DNA from: Alistipes sp.
GTDB lineage: Bacteria; Bacteroidota; Bacteroidia; Bacteroidales; Rikenellaceae
Length of the DNA stretch: 64,000 nt
NCBI GenBank assembly: GCA_017623505.1
Contig: JAGAOZ010000018.1
Coordinates: 18,105 to 82,104, forward strand
Direction of reading: 5' to 3'
Below, in pieces: positions 43,229 to 49,889 of the stretch (position 1 is the first letter of the stretch; the number at the start of each line of letters is the position of its first letter). The notes under the pieces were generated by a model. The model was not told the DNA's origin. It ran no database searches and worked only from the letters and a program-made list of their open reading frames with translations. Made by a program: the position numbers and the translations under genes.

Positions 43229-43843
43229 ATGAGTAATTTGAAAAATTTGACAGGTCCGCTGAGTGCGAACAATCCGGTCATTGTACAGATTCTGGGTATT
43301 TGTTCGGCTCTTGCCGTAACCATTAAGTTGGAGCCAGCATTTGTGATGGGTCTTTCGGTTATGGTTGTTACAGCTTTCGCTAACTTGGTGATGTCGCTCT
43401 TGCGTAATGGTATTCCATCACGTATCCGTATCATCGTGCAGTTGGTTGTTATTGCTGCGTTGGTTATCTTGGTAGACCAGGTATTGAAGGCATTTGTTTA
43501 CGATGTTTCGAAGCAGTTGTCTGTGTACGTTGGTCTGATTATTACAAACTGTATTATCATGGGTCGTGTGGAGGCTTATGCACTTGGTAACAAGCCTTGG
43601 GCTTCGTTCCTCGATGGTATTGGTAACGGTTTGGGCTATATGGCAATCCTTGTGATTGTAGCTTTCTTCCGTGAGTTGTTCGGTTCGGGTTGCTTGTTCG
43701 GAATACAGGTTATTCCGGATAGCTTCTACGCTGCCGGTTACTCAAATATGGGTATTATGTTGTTCCCACCTATGGCACTTATCCTTGTAGGTGTTATTAT
43801 CTGGGTACATCGTTCGTTTAAAAAGGATTTGCAGGAAAAATAG
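43229..43843 (+). CDS. nqrD: Na+-NQR subunit D
   Basis: Integral membrane subunit with six helices, homologous to RnfE and NqrE. Landmarks are NPVIVQILGICSALAVT near the N-terminus, ITNCIIMGRVEAYAL in the middle and GLGYMAILVIVAFFRELFGSG. With NqrE it holds the intramembrane [2Fe-2S] site; the Cys in TNCIIMGR and the matching one in NqrE (NCAILGG) are present. Length 204 aa is normal. Confidence 0.97.
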   Translation: MSNLKNLTGPLSANNPVIVQILGICSALAVTIKLEPAFVMGLSVMVVTAFANLVMSLLRNGIPSRIRIIVQLVVIAALVILVDQVLKAFVYDVSKQLSVYVGLIITNCIIMGRVEAYALGNKPWASFLDGIGNGLGYMAILVIVAFFRELFGSGCLFGIQVIPDSFYAAGYSNMGIMLFPPMALILVGVIIWVHRSFKKDLQEK

Positions 43844-43853
43844 GAGGTAGAGT

Positions 43854-44462
43854 ATGGAAACATTGAATCTTTTTATCAGATCGATTTTTATCGATAACAT
43901 GGTCTTCGCCTTCTTCTTCGGTATGTGTTCTTATATCGCAGTGTCGAAGAATGTTAAGACTGCATTGGGTTTGGGTGCTGCCGTTATCTTTGTGATGCTG
44001 ATGACAGTGCCATTGAACTACCTTTTGAATGAGTATGTATTGGCTCCTAACGCTATTAAGGAGGGCTTGGACTTGAGTTTCTTGACCTTTATCATCTTTA
44101 TCGCTGTGATTGCTTCATTTGTACAGTTGGTGGAGATGGTTGTCGAAAAGTTCTCACCATCGCTCTATAACCAGTTGGGTATCTTCCTTCCGCTGATTGC
44201 TGTAAACTGTGCAATCCTTGGTGGTTCGCTCTTTATGCAGCAGAAGGTCGAGGATGGCTCTATCGGTGGTTTTGTAGATAGCGTTGTTTATGGTCTTGGC
44301 TCTGGTTTGGGTTGGGCTATCGCTATTGTGATGATGGCTGCTATCCGTGAGCGTTTGCAGTATTCTCATATCCCTGCTGCTTTGAAGGGTCCGGGTATTG
44401 CCTTTATTATCACAGGTTTGATGGGTATTGCATTTATGATTTTCAGTGGTATTCAGTTGTAA
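43854..44462 (+). CDS. nqrE: Na+-NQR subunit E
   Basis: Integral membrane subunit with six helices, inverted in topology relative to NqrD. Typical segments are LFIRSIFIDNMVFAFFFGMCSYIAVSK-type N-terminus (conserved Cys in GMCSY), PLIAVNCAILGGSLFM and GLGWAIAIVMMAAIRERL. Ten bases after nqrD. Length 202 aa is normal. Confidence 0.97.
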   Translation: METLNLFIRSIFIDNMVFAFFFGMCSYIAVSKNVKTALGLGAAVIFVMLMTVPLNYLLNEYVLAPNAIKEGLDLSFLTFIIFIAVIASFVQLVEMVVEKFSPSLYNQLGIFLPLIAVNCAILGGSLFMQQKVEDGSIGGFVDSVVYGLGSGLGWAIAIVMMAAIRERLQYSHIPAALKGPGIAFIITGLMGIAFMIFSGIQL

Positions 44463-44483
44463 CCTTTTAAAAGAGAATAAGAG

Positions 44484-45746
44484 ATGGATTTTACTACAAT
44501 TATTTATGCGATAGTTGCCTTTCTTGCAGTCATCATTGTTTTGGTTGCATTGCTTCTCTTTGCAAAGGCTAAACTCACATCATCAGGTGATGTGACTATC
44601 GATATCAACGATGGAAATAAAGTATTGACTGTTGCCGGTGGTAACACACTTCTGAACACACTTACATCGGAGGGCATTTTCCTCCCTTCGGCTTGTGGTG
44701 GTAAGGGTGCTTGCGGTCAGTGCAAGTGCCAGGTCTTGGAGGGTGGAGGAGAGATTCTCCCTACCGAGGTCGGCTTCTTCAACCGTAAGCAGATTCAGCA
44801 GAAGTGGCGTTTGGGCTGCCAGGTAAAGGTCAAGGAGAATATGAAGATTGCAGTTCCTGCTTCAGTCTTGTCTATCAAGAAGTGGGAGTGCGAGGTTGTC
44901 TCTAACCACAACGTAGCTACCTTTATCAAGGAGTTTGTTGTTAAGTTGCCTGAGGGCGAGGATTTGAACTTCCGTAGTGGTGGTTATATCCAGATTGATG
45001 TGCCAGCTATTACTGTTGATTATAAGGATATCGACGTTGATGCGGAGTACCGCGAGGATTGGGAGAAGATGCATGTCTTCGATTTGAAGATGGTCAATCC
45101 AGAGCCTCAGGTGCGTGCTTACTCTTGTGCTACTTACCCTGCTGAGGGTAACGTTATCAAGCTTAACGTACGTATCGCTACACCTCCGTTCGACCGTGCA
45201 ACAGGTGGCTTTATGAATGTTAATCCGGGTGTATGTTCATCATATATCTACTCGCTTAAGCCAGGTGATAAGATTACTATCTCAGGTCCTTACGGTGAGT
45301 TCTTCTTGCCAGATAACTTGCCAGATACTCAGGAGTTGGTATTTATCGGTGGTGGTGCAGGTATGGCTCCTATGCGTAGCCACTTGATGCACCTCTTCAA
45401 GACCGAGAAGACTAAGCGTCCTGTTACCTTCTGGTATGGTGCTCGTTCACTCAAGGAGGCATTCTACTTGGAGGACTTTGCTGCTATCGAGAAGGAGTTC
45501 CCTAACTTCAAGTTCCACTTGGCGTTGGACCGTCCGGACCCAGCAGCAGATGCAGCAGGTGTAGAGTATAAGGTAGGTTTCGTTCACAACGTATTGTACG
45601 AGAACTATCTGAAGAATCACGAGGACCCAGAGGGATGTATCTATCTGATGTGTGGACCTCCGATGATGGCTTCAGCAGTTGTGAATATGCTCGATAATTT
45701 GGGTGTTCCTTCAGAGAATATCCTCTTCGATAACTTCGGTGCATAA
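44484..45746 (+). CDS. nqrF: Na+-NQR subunit F (NADH-oxidising)
   Basis: Entry point for electrons. An N-terminal membrane helix is followed by a plant-type [2Fe-2S] domain with cysteines in SACGGKGACGQCKC and GCQVKV, then an FAD-binding domain (RAYSCATYP) and an NADH domain (GGGAGMAPMRSH, FWYGARS, CGPPMMASAV). It ends in LFDNFGA with the near-terminal aromatic expected for flavin stacking. Length 420 aa is normal. Last gene of the operon, closed by the terminator at 45762. Confidence 0.98.
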   Translation: MDFTTIIYAIVAFLAVIIVLVALLLFAKAKLTSSGDVTIDINDGNKVLTVAGGNTLLNTLTSEGIFLPSACGGKGACGQCKCQVLEGGGEILPTEVGFFNRKQIQQKWRLGCQVKVKENMKIAVPASVLSIKKWECEVVSNHNVATFIKEFVVKLPEGEDLNFRSGGYIQIDVPAITVDYKDIDVDAEYREDWEKMHVFDLKMVNPEPQVRAYSCATYPAEGNVIKLNVRIATPPFDRATGGFMNVNPGVCSSYIYSLKPGDKITISGPYGEFFLPDNLPDTQELVFIGGGAGMAPMRSHLMHLFKTEKTKRPVTFWYGARSLKEAFYLEDFAAIEKEFPNFKFHLALDRPDPAADAAGVEYKVGFVHNVLYENYLKNHEDPEGCIYLMCGPPMMASAVVNMLDNLGVPSENILFDNFGA

Positions 45747-45761
45747 GTCACAGTTGATAAT

Positions 45762-45804
45762 AGATGCCGCCTGACAATATGTTGTTGGGCGGTATCTTTT
45801 TTTT
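45762..45804 (+). terminator. Rho-independent terminator of the nqr operon
   Basis: Arms 45762-45777 and 45782-45797 pair over 16 positions with three G-T wobbles around a TATG loop, followed by a T8 tract. Confidence 0.92.
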
Positions 45805-45856
45805 GTCTTTTTGACATTTTAGGCGACAAATGGAAAATTTTGATAAATATTTTATA

Positions 45857-45864
45857 TATATTTG
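45857..45864 (+). promoter_or_regulatory. -7 element of the 160-aa lipoprotein gene
   Basis: TATATTTG fits TAnnTTTG 38 bases before the ATG. No -33 TTTG at the usual distance was found. Confidence 0.5.
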
Positions 45865-45902
45865 TGTTGCGAATTATGTATAACAACTAATCTAAATTTA
45901 TT

Positions 45903-46385
45903 ATGAAGAAGATTTTTTATTTTGCAGTTGTTGCAATATTGTCGATGACAATGGTTGCTTGTGGCGGTAACGCAGAGAAGAAGGCTGAGAAGAGTGAGAA
46001 TTCTGTTGATAAGGTGCTTGAGTTGCAGGATGAGTTTGAGGCTGCAGTTGAGGCGGGTGATTATGAGAAGTCACAGTCTCTTGCAGAGCAGATGCAAGAG
46101 CTTTTGAAGGATCCTAAGGTGCTTGAGGCTTATCAGAAAGAGATGATGAAGGCTGCTGATGATTTAGCTGGAGAGATTGCTTCTGAGTATGAGGACGTAG
46201 CTGATGCTTTTGCTTCAGATTATGAGGAAGCAGTAGAAGAGGTTGCAGATGCTTATGAGGATGCGTTGAGTGAGTATGAAGATGAGTATGAGGATGCAGT
46301 AGAAGATGCTGTTAATGCTTATGAGGATGCAGTAGAAGATGCTGTTAGTGCTTATGAGGATGCATTGAGCGGCTTGGATTGGTAG
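45903..46385 (+). CDS. Small acidic lipoprotein with 11-residue repeats, 160 aa
   Basis: Signal peptide with lipobox (SMTMVACGGN; lipidated Cys at residue 20), then a charged helical protein. The first half (DKVLELQDEFEAAVEAGDYEKSQ) resembles other small lipoproteins of this cluster in composition. The second half is strongly acidic with Tyr-Glu-Asp-Ala repeats, including two near-identical 11-residue units (DAVEDAVNAYE, DAVEDAVSAYE). The 11-residue periodicity suits an amphipathic right-handed coiled coil. Function unknown; probably anchored in the outer membrane. It lies alone between its own promoter region and a terminator. Confidence 0.78.
   Translation: MKKIFYFAVVAILSMTMVACGGNAEKKAEKSENSVDKVLELQDEFEAAVEAGDYEKSQSLAEQMQELLKDPKVLEAYQKEMMKAADDLAGEIASEYEDVADAFASDYEEAVEEVADAYEDALSEYEDEYEDAVEDAVNAYEDAVEDAVSAYEDALSGLDW
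46293..46358 (+). repeat. 33-bp direct repeat inside the lipoprotein gene
   Basis: Units 46293-46325 and 46326-46358 differ at one base (AAT versus AGT codon). A partial third unit follows. In-frame expansion or loss by recombination is possible. Confidence 0.85.
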
Positions 46386-46431
46386 TCATTAGGTGCTTTT
46401 AGATAATTAGAATCAAAATTCTGATAATAGG

Positions 46432-46467
46432 GCGTGTTCATCCGACGGGTTGAACACGCTTTATTTT
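46432..46467 (+). terminator. Terminator after the 160-aa lipoprotein gene
   Basis: GCGTGTTCA (46432-46440) pairs with TGAACACGC (46451-46459), with a 10-base loop and a TTTATTTT tail. Confidence 0.82.
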
Positions 46468-46584
46468 GTCTGATTCTCGTTATATAGAAGCCCTTATGCA
46501 CCTTAAATCAGAGAAAATATAGCCACAAAACAACTATAAAATAATTTCGTAAACAAAATAAAACAGCTTCTCGATATTTTTTTG

Positions 46585-46592
46585 TAAATTTG
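46585..46592 (+). promoter_or_regulatory. -7 element of the 137-aa lipoprotein gene
   Basis: TAAATTTG matches TAnnTTTG 20 bases before the ATG at 46612. A -33 element is not clear, and the leader would be very short. Confidence 0.5.
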
Positions 46593-46611
46593 CGCTATAT
46601 CCTTAATGATT

Positions 46612-47019
46612 ATGAAGAACTTATTTGTTATTCTCTGGGCAGTTTGTTGCGTTATGTTGTTGGCGTGTGGTGGTTCACAGACCGGAAAGGACGAAACTGC
46701 TGATAAAGTTCAGCGCGCAGCTGAACAATATGTGTATGGTAATGACGATGGCGAGTTTAAGTCGCGTGGTTATTTCGAGAAGAAGATGTCTGCGGAGGAG
46801 ATGGAAATCTTTGATGAGGAGGTCGAGCAGCTAATGGAGAAGATTTACGAGGATGCAGATACCTTTGCGATAAGTCTTGCGACGGCTGATGATATGGGCG
46901 ATATGCGCAGTATTATGGGTGAGGTAAACGACTATGCCGAGGGTTTATCGCCAGAGGTTGCTGCGCTATTTAAAGATAGAGTGTCAGAAGTAATAGATGA
47001 TATAATGCGAGGAGAGTAG
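46612..47019 (+). CDS. Small lipoprotein, 135 aa
   Basis: Signal peptide and lipobox (AVCCVMLLACGGS). The mature part is helical and acidic. The region QYVYGNDDGEF...KMSAEEMEIFDEEVEQLMEKI matches the first third of the larger lipoprotein at 47676 (QCVYCNESGEY...ELSGEQFKAVEEEIESL) in order and spacing, so the two are paralogues. No known domain was recognised. The start at 46612 (MKNLF) is preferred over the ATG two codons earlier because it gives the standard Lys-Asn n-region; either is possible. Confidence 0.78.
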   Translation: MKNLFVILWAVCCVMLLACGGSQTGKDETADKVQRAAEQYVYGNDDGEFKSRGYFEKKMSAEEMEIFDEEVEQLMEKIYEDADTFAISLATADDMGDMRSIMGEVNDYAEGLSPEVAALFKDRVSEVIDDIMRGE

Positions 47020-47041
47020 TTGTCTTTTAGCTTGCACAAAT

Positions 47042-47080
47042 AAGCCCATTCGTAACCTTTACGGATGGGCTTGTTGTTTT
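47042..47080 (+). terminator. Terminator after the 135-aa lipoprotein gene
   Basis: AAGCCCATTCGTAA (47042-47055) pairs with 47059-47072 over 14 positions with one G-T wobble around a three-base loop, followed by TGTTGTTTTTTT. Confidence 0.9.
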
Positions 47081-47135
47081 TTTGCAACTTTATTGCTGTT
47101 TTTTGAGGAAAAAGACAAAATTAGACTAAGAAAAA

Positions 47136-47167
47136 TTTGGAGGGGGGGGAATTTATTTATATCTTTG
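47136..47167 (+). promoter_or_regulatory. Promoter of the 87-aa lipoprotein gene with a G8 tract in its spacer
   Basis: TTTG (47136-47139), exactly 20 bases and TATCTTTG (47160-47167) make a perfect Bacteroidetes promoter. The spacer contains eight consecutive G residues at 47142-47149. Slippage of this run would change spacer length away from the optimum. Confidence 0.82.
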
Positions 47168-47204
47168 TGCAACACTTTTGTTTAACTACTTAAAATTTAC
47201 AATT

Positions 47205-47468
47205 ATGAAGAAGTTTTTTATGATGGCACTCGTAGCTGGTGCAGCGTTTATGATGGCATGTGGTGGTGTTGCTTCAAAGGCTGAGTCTTTTGCAAACGAT
47301 ATCGCTGAGGCAGCTAAGGCAGGTGATGCAGAGAAGGTAGCATCTCTTACTAAGGAGATGGAGGAGTACGTAAATGGCTTGTCAGAGGAGGAGAAGACAG
47401 AGTTTAACGCTGCTTTTGCTAAGGCTAATGCTGGCAACGCTATGGAGATGGCTGGTGAGCTCGAGTAA
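47205..47468 (+). CDS. Very small lipoprotein, 87 aa
   Basis: Signal peptide with lipobox (MKKFFMMALVAGAAFMMACGG) and a ~68-residue helical mature part (AEAAKAGDAEKVASLTKEME, YVNGLSEEEKTEFNAAFAKA). The YVNGLSEEEKTEF segment recalls DYAEGLSPEVAALF in the preceding 135-aa lipoprotein, so they may share an ancestor. The start at 47205 is fixed by the signal peptide; nine residues of open frame upstream lack a start context. No function assigned. Its promoter contains the G8 tract described above. Confidence 0.8.
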   Translation: MKKFFMMALVAGAAFMMACGGVASKAESFANDIAEAAKAGDAEKVASLTKEMEEYVNGLSEEEKTEFNAAFAKANAGNAMEMAGELE

Positions 47469-47520
47469 TCCACATTTCTCAATTTATTTGCTATGAAGCT
47501 TCTGCTTCAATGCAAAAGTT

Positions 47521-47548
47521 AAGAGTTCGGTTTACCGAACTCTTTTTT
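47521..47548 (+). terminator. Terminator after the 87-aa lipoprotein gene
   Basis: AAGAGTTCGGT (47521-47531) pairs with ACCGAACTCTT (47534-47544), followed by further T residues and a G. Confidence 0.92.
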
Positions 47549-47568
47549 TGTTGCTGTAAAAAACAATG

Positions 47569-47600
47569 TTTCACAATATTGGAAATTATAATTATCTTTG
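47569..47600 (+). promoter_or_regulatory. Promoter of the 370-aa lipoprotein gene
   Basis: TTTC (47569-47572), 20 bases and TATCTTTG (47593-47600) match the consensus with one mismatch. The leader would be about 70 bases. Confidence 0.65.
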
Positions 47601-47675
47601 TGGTAATACTATATAAACAAGAACTTGTGTATAGGTCAGGTTTTAATTATTTCTTCAACTTAATTGTGTCGTGAT

Positions 47676-48788
47676 ATGAGGTGTGCTAGAAATCATATCT
47701 TTTTATTGATTGTTATTATCACTGTTACATCTTGTGATATGTTTCAAGGTAAGCAGAGTAATAAAGAAGATGAACTTGAAATCGAACGCGGCTTCGACGC
47801 TAAACAGATTGCAAGACAATGTGTATATTGTAATGAATCCGGAGAATATATTCGACCCGATTCTTTAATGACAGAATTGTCTGGGGAGCAATTTAAAGCC
47901 GTGGAAGAGGAGATAGAATCTTTGAAGACTGTAATAGTTGGAGAGGCACATAATCTTGCTGCGATGATAGACTTTCGTATGACATCATATCAGGTTCTTG
48001 ATATTTACCAGAAGAAGCAAGATTATGCCCATACTTTAGCCCCTGATTATAGCCGATTATATGAAGAGTCTTTTCGTAGGGTTGCTGAGAATAGTGGATA
48101 TAGACCCTATTTGGTAAAGATATTATTGACTCAATATGGTTGCGCGGGAATTATGGAAGTTGATGGCCCGAACCCAAATTCAATCACAGAGTGTCAAAAT
48201 AATGGAGAATTATCTGATTATTTGTATGAAATTATTCTTAAACAATATGAATTAAAAAACTCTTCACGAGTTGTGTTTAATATCGAAACGGTGCAGTTTT
48301 CATCTAAGGAACCTTTGATTTTATTGCATAATGAAGTGGTTAATGCGGTTGTTAGGGCTAGACAGTATTTGTCAGATCGCATTTTTAATTATGCAGATTA
48401 TTGGAAATTGTCGGATGATAAGCGTTCAATTGTAAACGAGGCCATTCCTTTGATTCTTGAGTATCCTACTGCGCGTAGTGTAGTGAATGAGGAGACTACT
48501 CGGATGTTACAATTTATACCAATTGATGTTGAGATTTGGGGCGCTGTTATGAATGATATGGAGGAAAATACTCGGAGTAATATCACTATGGATGTTGAGC
48601 AGTTTTGGGATTATCTCGATGTTAGATGCATAAGAGAATTCTTTATGATAACACAACTGCCGGTTAAACCTCCGGTACAGCAGCAGAAGGTGGATATAAA
48701 GGTCTTCAACGAAATCTTAGACGTTGTGTCAAATGATGCTGAGATAGTGACAGAAATGTCATTTGATGATTTTGGCGGAGGCGTATAG
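47676..48788 (+). CDS. Lipoprotein of unknown function, 370 aa
   Basis: Signal peptide and lipobox (FLLIVIITVTSCDMF). Residues ~35-135 match the 135-aa lipoprotein (QIARQCVYCNESGEY, LSGEQFKAVEEEIESLK, then HTLAPDYSRLYEESFRRV). The remaining ~230 residues are a separate helical region with no recognised domain. The start at 47676 (MRCARNHIF) is preferred over a TTG 12 bases upstream. The gene is clearly more AT-rich than its neighbours, and its last codons (FGGGV) run into a short repeat shared with the downstream non-coding region (GGAGGCGTATAGCCG), so the 3' end may have been shaped by repeat activity. Confidence 0.75.
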   Translation: MRCARNHIFLLIVIITVTSCDMFQGKQSNKEDELEIERGFDAKQIARQCVYCNESGEYIRPDSLMTELSGEQFKAVEEEIESLKTVIVGEAHNLAAMIDFRMTSYQVLDIYQKKQDYAHTLAPDYSRLYEESFRRVAENSGYRPYLVKILLTQYGCAGIMEVDGPNPNSITECQNNGELSDYLYEIILKQYELKNSSRVVFNIETVQFSSKEPLILLHNEVVNAVVRARQYLSDRIFNYADYWKLSDDKRSIVNEAIPLILEYPTARSVVNEETTRMLQFIPIDVEIWGAVMNDMEENTRSNITMDVEQFWDYLDVRCIREFFMITQLPVKPPVQQQKVDIKVFNEILDVVSNDAEIVTEMSFDDFGGGV

Positions 48789-48812
48789 CCGCTCAACTGC
48801 TTTGCGGTGAAC
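48788..48812. repeat. 25-bp direct repeat of the tRNA-Lys 3' flank, copy 1
   Basis: This 25-base stretch (beginning GCCGCTCAACTGC) recurs exactly at 49082-49106, where it runs into the 3' end of tRNA-Lys. Confidence 0.9.
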
Positions 48813-48862
48813 GGCATTAGCTGAAGCGAAATACCTTAGAAAATAATTATTACCTATTTCGC

Positions 48863-48881
48863 AACCCGCCGGGGCTCGAAC
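48863..48881. repeat. 19-bp fragment of the tRNA-Lys 3' end
   Basis: The sequence AACCCGCCGGGGCTCGAAC is identical to 49104-49122, which is the acceptor/T-arm end of the tRNA-Lys gene. It may be an attachment-site scar or a partial tRNA duplication. Confidence 0.85.
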
Positions 48882-48984
48882 GGCGATAGCCGAAGAGTGA
48901 ATACCTTGTAGCGGAGGCTTATAGCCGAGCAATATAAATATAATATTCACTCAACCCATTATTAAGAGAGAAGCGCCGAATATG

Positions 48985-49091
48985 GTTGAGCGGCTGCTTG
49001 TAGCAGGCTTTGTTCTTTATAATCAATCGAGCTTGCACGAATTTGATTATAAAAAACAAAGCGACAGAGTTTAAAAACTCTGCCGCTCAAC
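48985..49091. repeat. Nested inverted repeat beside tRNA-Lys
   Basis: An outer pair GTTGAGCGGC/GCCGCTCAAC (48985-48994, 49082-49091) encloses a 20-position stem with one mismatch (49007-49026 with 49043-49062) and a third stem CAGAGTTT/AAACTCTG (49065-49072, 49075-49082). The DNA could form a branched cruciform or structured RNA. No open frame of value lies inside. Confidence 0.8.
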
Positions 49092-49106
49092 TGCTTTGCG
49101 GTGAAC
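49082..49106. repeat. 25-bp direct repeat of the tRNA-Lys 3' flank, copy 2
   Basis: Exact second copy of 48788-48812. It overlaps the last five bases of the tRNA-Lys gene. Confidence 0.9.
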
Positions 49107-49174
49107 CCGCCGGGGCTCGAACCCGGGACCCCAACATTAAAAGTGTTGTGCTCTACCTGCTGAGCTACGGATTC
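49102..49174 (-). tRNA. tRNA-Lys (anticodon TTT)
   Basis: Reading the minus strand, a complete cloverleaf is seen: acceptor GAATCCG with CGGGTTC (one G-T), D-arm AGCTCAGCAGGTAGAGC, anticodon arm CAACA-CTTTTAA-TGTTG with anticodon TTT, and T-arm CCGGGTTCGAGCCCCGG. The discriminator is A, and CCA is not encoded (ACC then G). Length is 73 bases. Confidence 0.97.
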
Positions 49175-49212
49175 ATCATTACCAATGTGGATAATTCCGT
49201 TTTTTGGTGGTG

Positions 49213-49244
49213 CAAATGTAGGGATAAATTTTGGTTAAACCAAA
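49213..49244 (-). promoter_or_regulatory. tRNA-Lys promoter
   Basis: Minus strand TTTG (49241-49244), exactly 20 bases and TACATTTG (49213-49220), about 39 bases before the mature tRNA. Confidence 0.85.
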
Positions 49245-49296
49245 TTATTTGATATAAAGTTTATCTTCGCCACATAGCACTATATGGCTCGGTGTG

Positions 49297-49878
49297 TTAC
49301 TTTGTGAACTTAGCTCCAACGAAAATTCCCTTTTGGTCCTTAAGCATACCCGCCAATGCGGTAAATTTTGAGTTAGACTTTAACTCTGGCGATACCTTGT
49401 TGGCAAGCTCGATTAACTCGCGTACATCGAATAGGATGCAGAGCGCACCGCTTTTATCGACTGCAATACCCTTGATGCTCCACTCTGTGCCGTTAGTGGT
49501 GCCCTTAAACTCAATCTCACCCGATTTTGGCTCGTATGTGTAGTCACATGTTGCGGTTTGTGAGTTCTGTGTGATTGATGTCTGCTTGGCATTTATCTTC
49601 AGCACAACATCTTTTGTGTCAAAGCCTATCAAGCCGACAATGGTAGAGGTCTGTGACCTGAGGCCGTAGACTACCATATTGGCGAAGTCGTCACCACCGC
49701 GATTCTCAAACGTAAGCTCGCTATATTTCCATGTGCCTTGAATGGTTTTCTTAGTAGGGTACTCCTCAGCGGCACTCAACGTATAGTCAGCCGACGTAGT
49801 GAGTGGGGTAGCCTGCGCCGTAAGCGAGGTGGTAAGGCCTATGAGCAAAGCTCCGGCAAATAAGATAAGTTTTTTCAT
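49297..49878 (-). CDS. Secreted DUF4923 (lipocalin-like) protein, 193 aa
   Basis: Signal peptide (MKKLILFAGALLIGLTTSLTAQA) and a beta-rich domain beginning KTIQGTWKYSELTFEN, which fits the Bacteroidetes family DUF4923. A C-terminal helical part (LIELANKVSPELKSNSKFTALAGMLKDQKG) ends with GIFVGAKFTK. Function unknown; periplasmic or surface location is likely. It begins 11 bases after nadE, so it is probably the last gene of the OPT-pepT-nadE unit. Confidence 0.78.
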   Translation of the reverse strand: MKKLILFAGALLIGLTTSLTAQATPLTTSADYTLSAAEEYPTKKTIQGTWKYSELTFENRGGDDFANMVVYGLRSQTSTIVGLIGFDTKDVVLKINAKQTSITQNSQTATCDYTYEPKSGEIEFKGTTNGTEWSIKGIAVDKSGALCILFDVRELIELANKVSPELKSNSKFTALAGMLKDQKGIFVGAKFTK

Positions 49879-49889
49879 CTTCGTTTTCC

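Larger units (their letters stand above)
48775..48957. repeat. Mosaic of duplicated hairpins downstream of the lipoprotein gene
   Basis: Two imperfect units are seen: GAACGGCATTAGCTGAAG (from 48809) and GAACGGCGATAGCCGAAG (from 48878), each followed by a stem with AATACCTT at its left arm (GCGAAATA/TATTTCGC at 48826-48833/48855-48862; GAGTGAATA/TATTCACTC at 48895-48903/48944-48952) and ending in AACCC. GGAGGCKTATAGCCG also occurs twice (48777 and 48913). The stems differ in sequence but remain paired. No gene is seen here. Confidence 0.75.

Noticed and set aside
49010-49252. An 80-residue plus-strand frame containing PAGARTRDP
   Set aside because: It runs antisense through tRNA-Lys and its flank. 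This sequence is the well-known spurious translation of tRNA complements.
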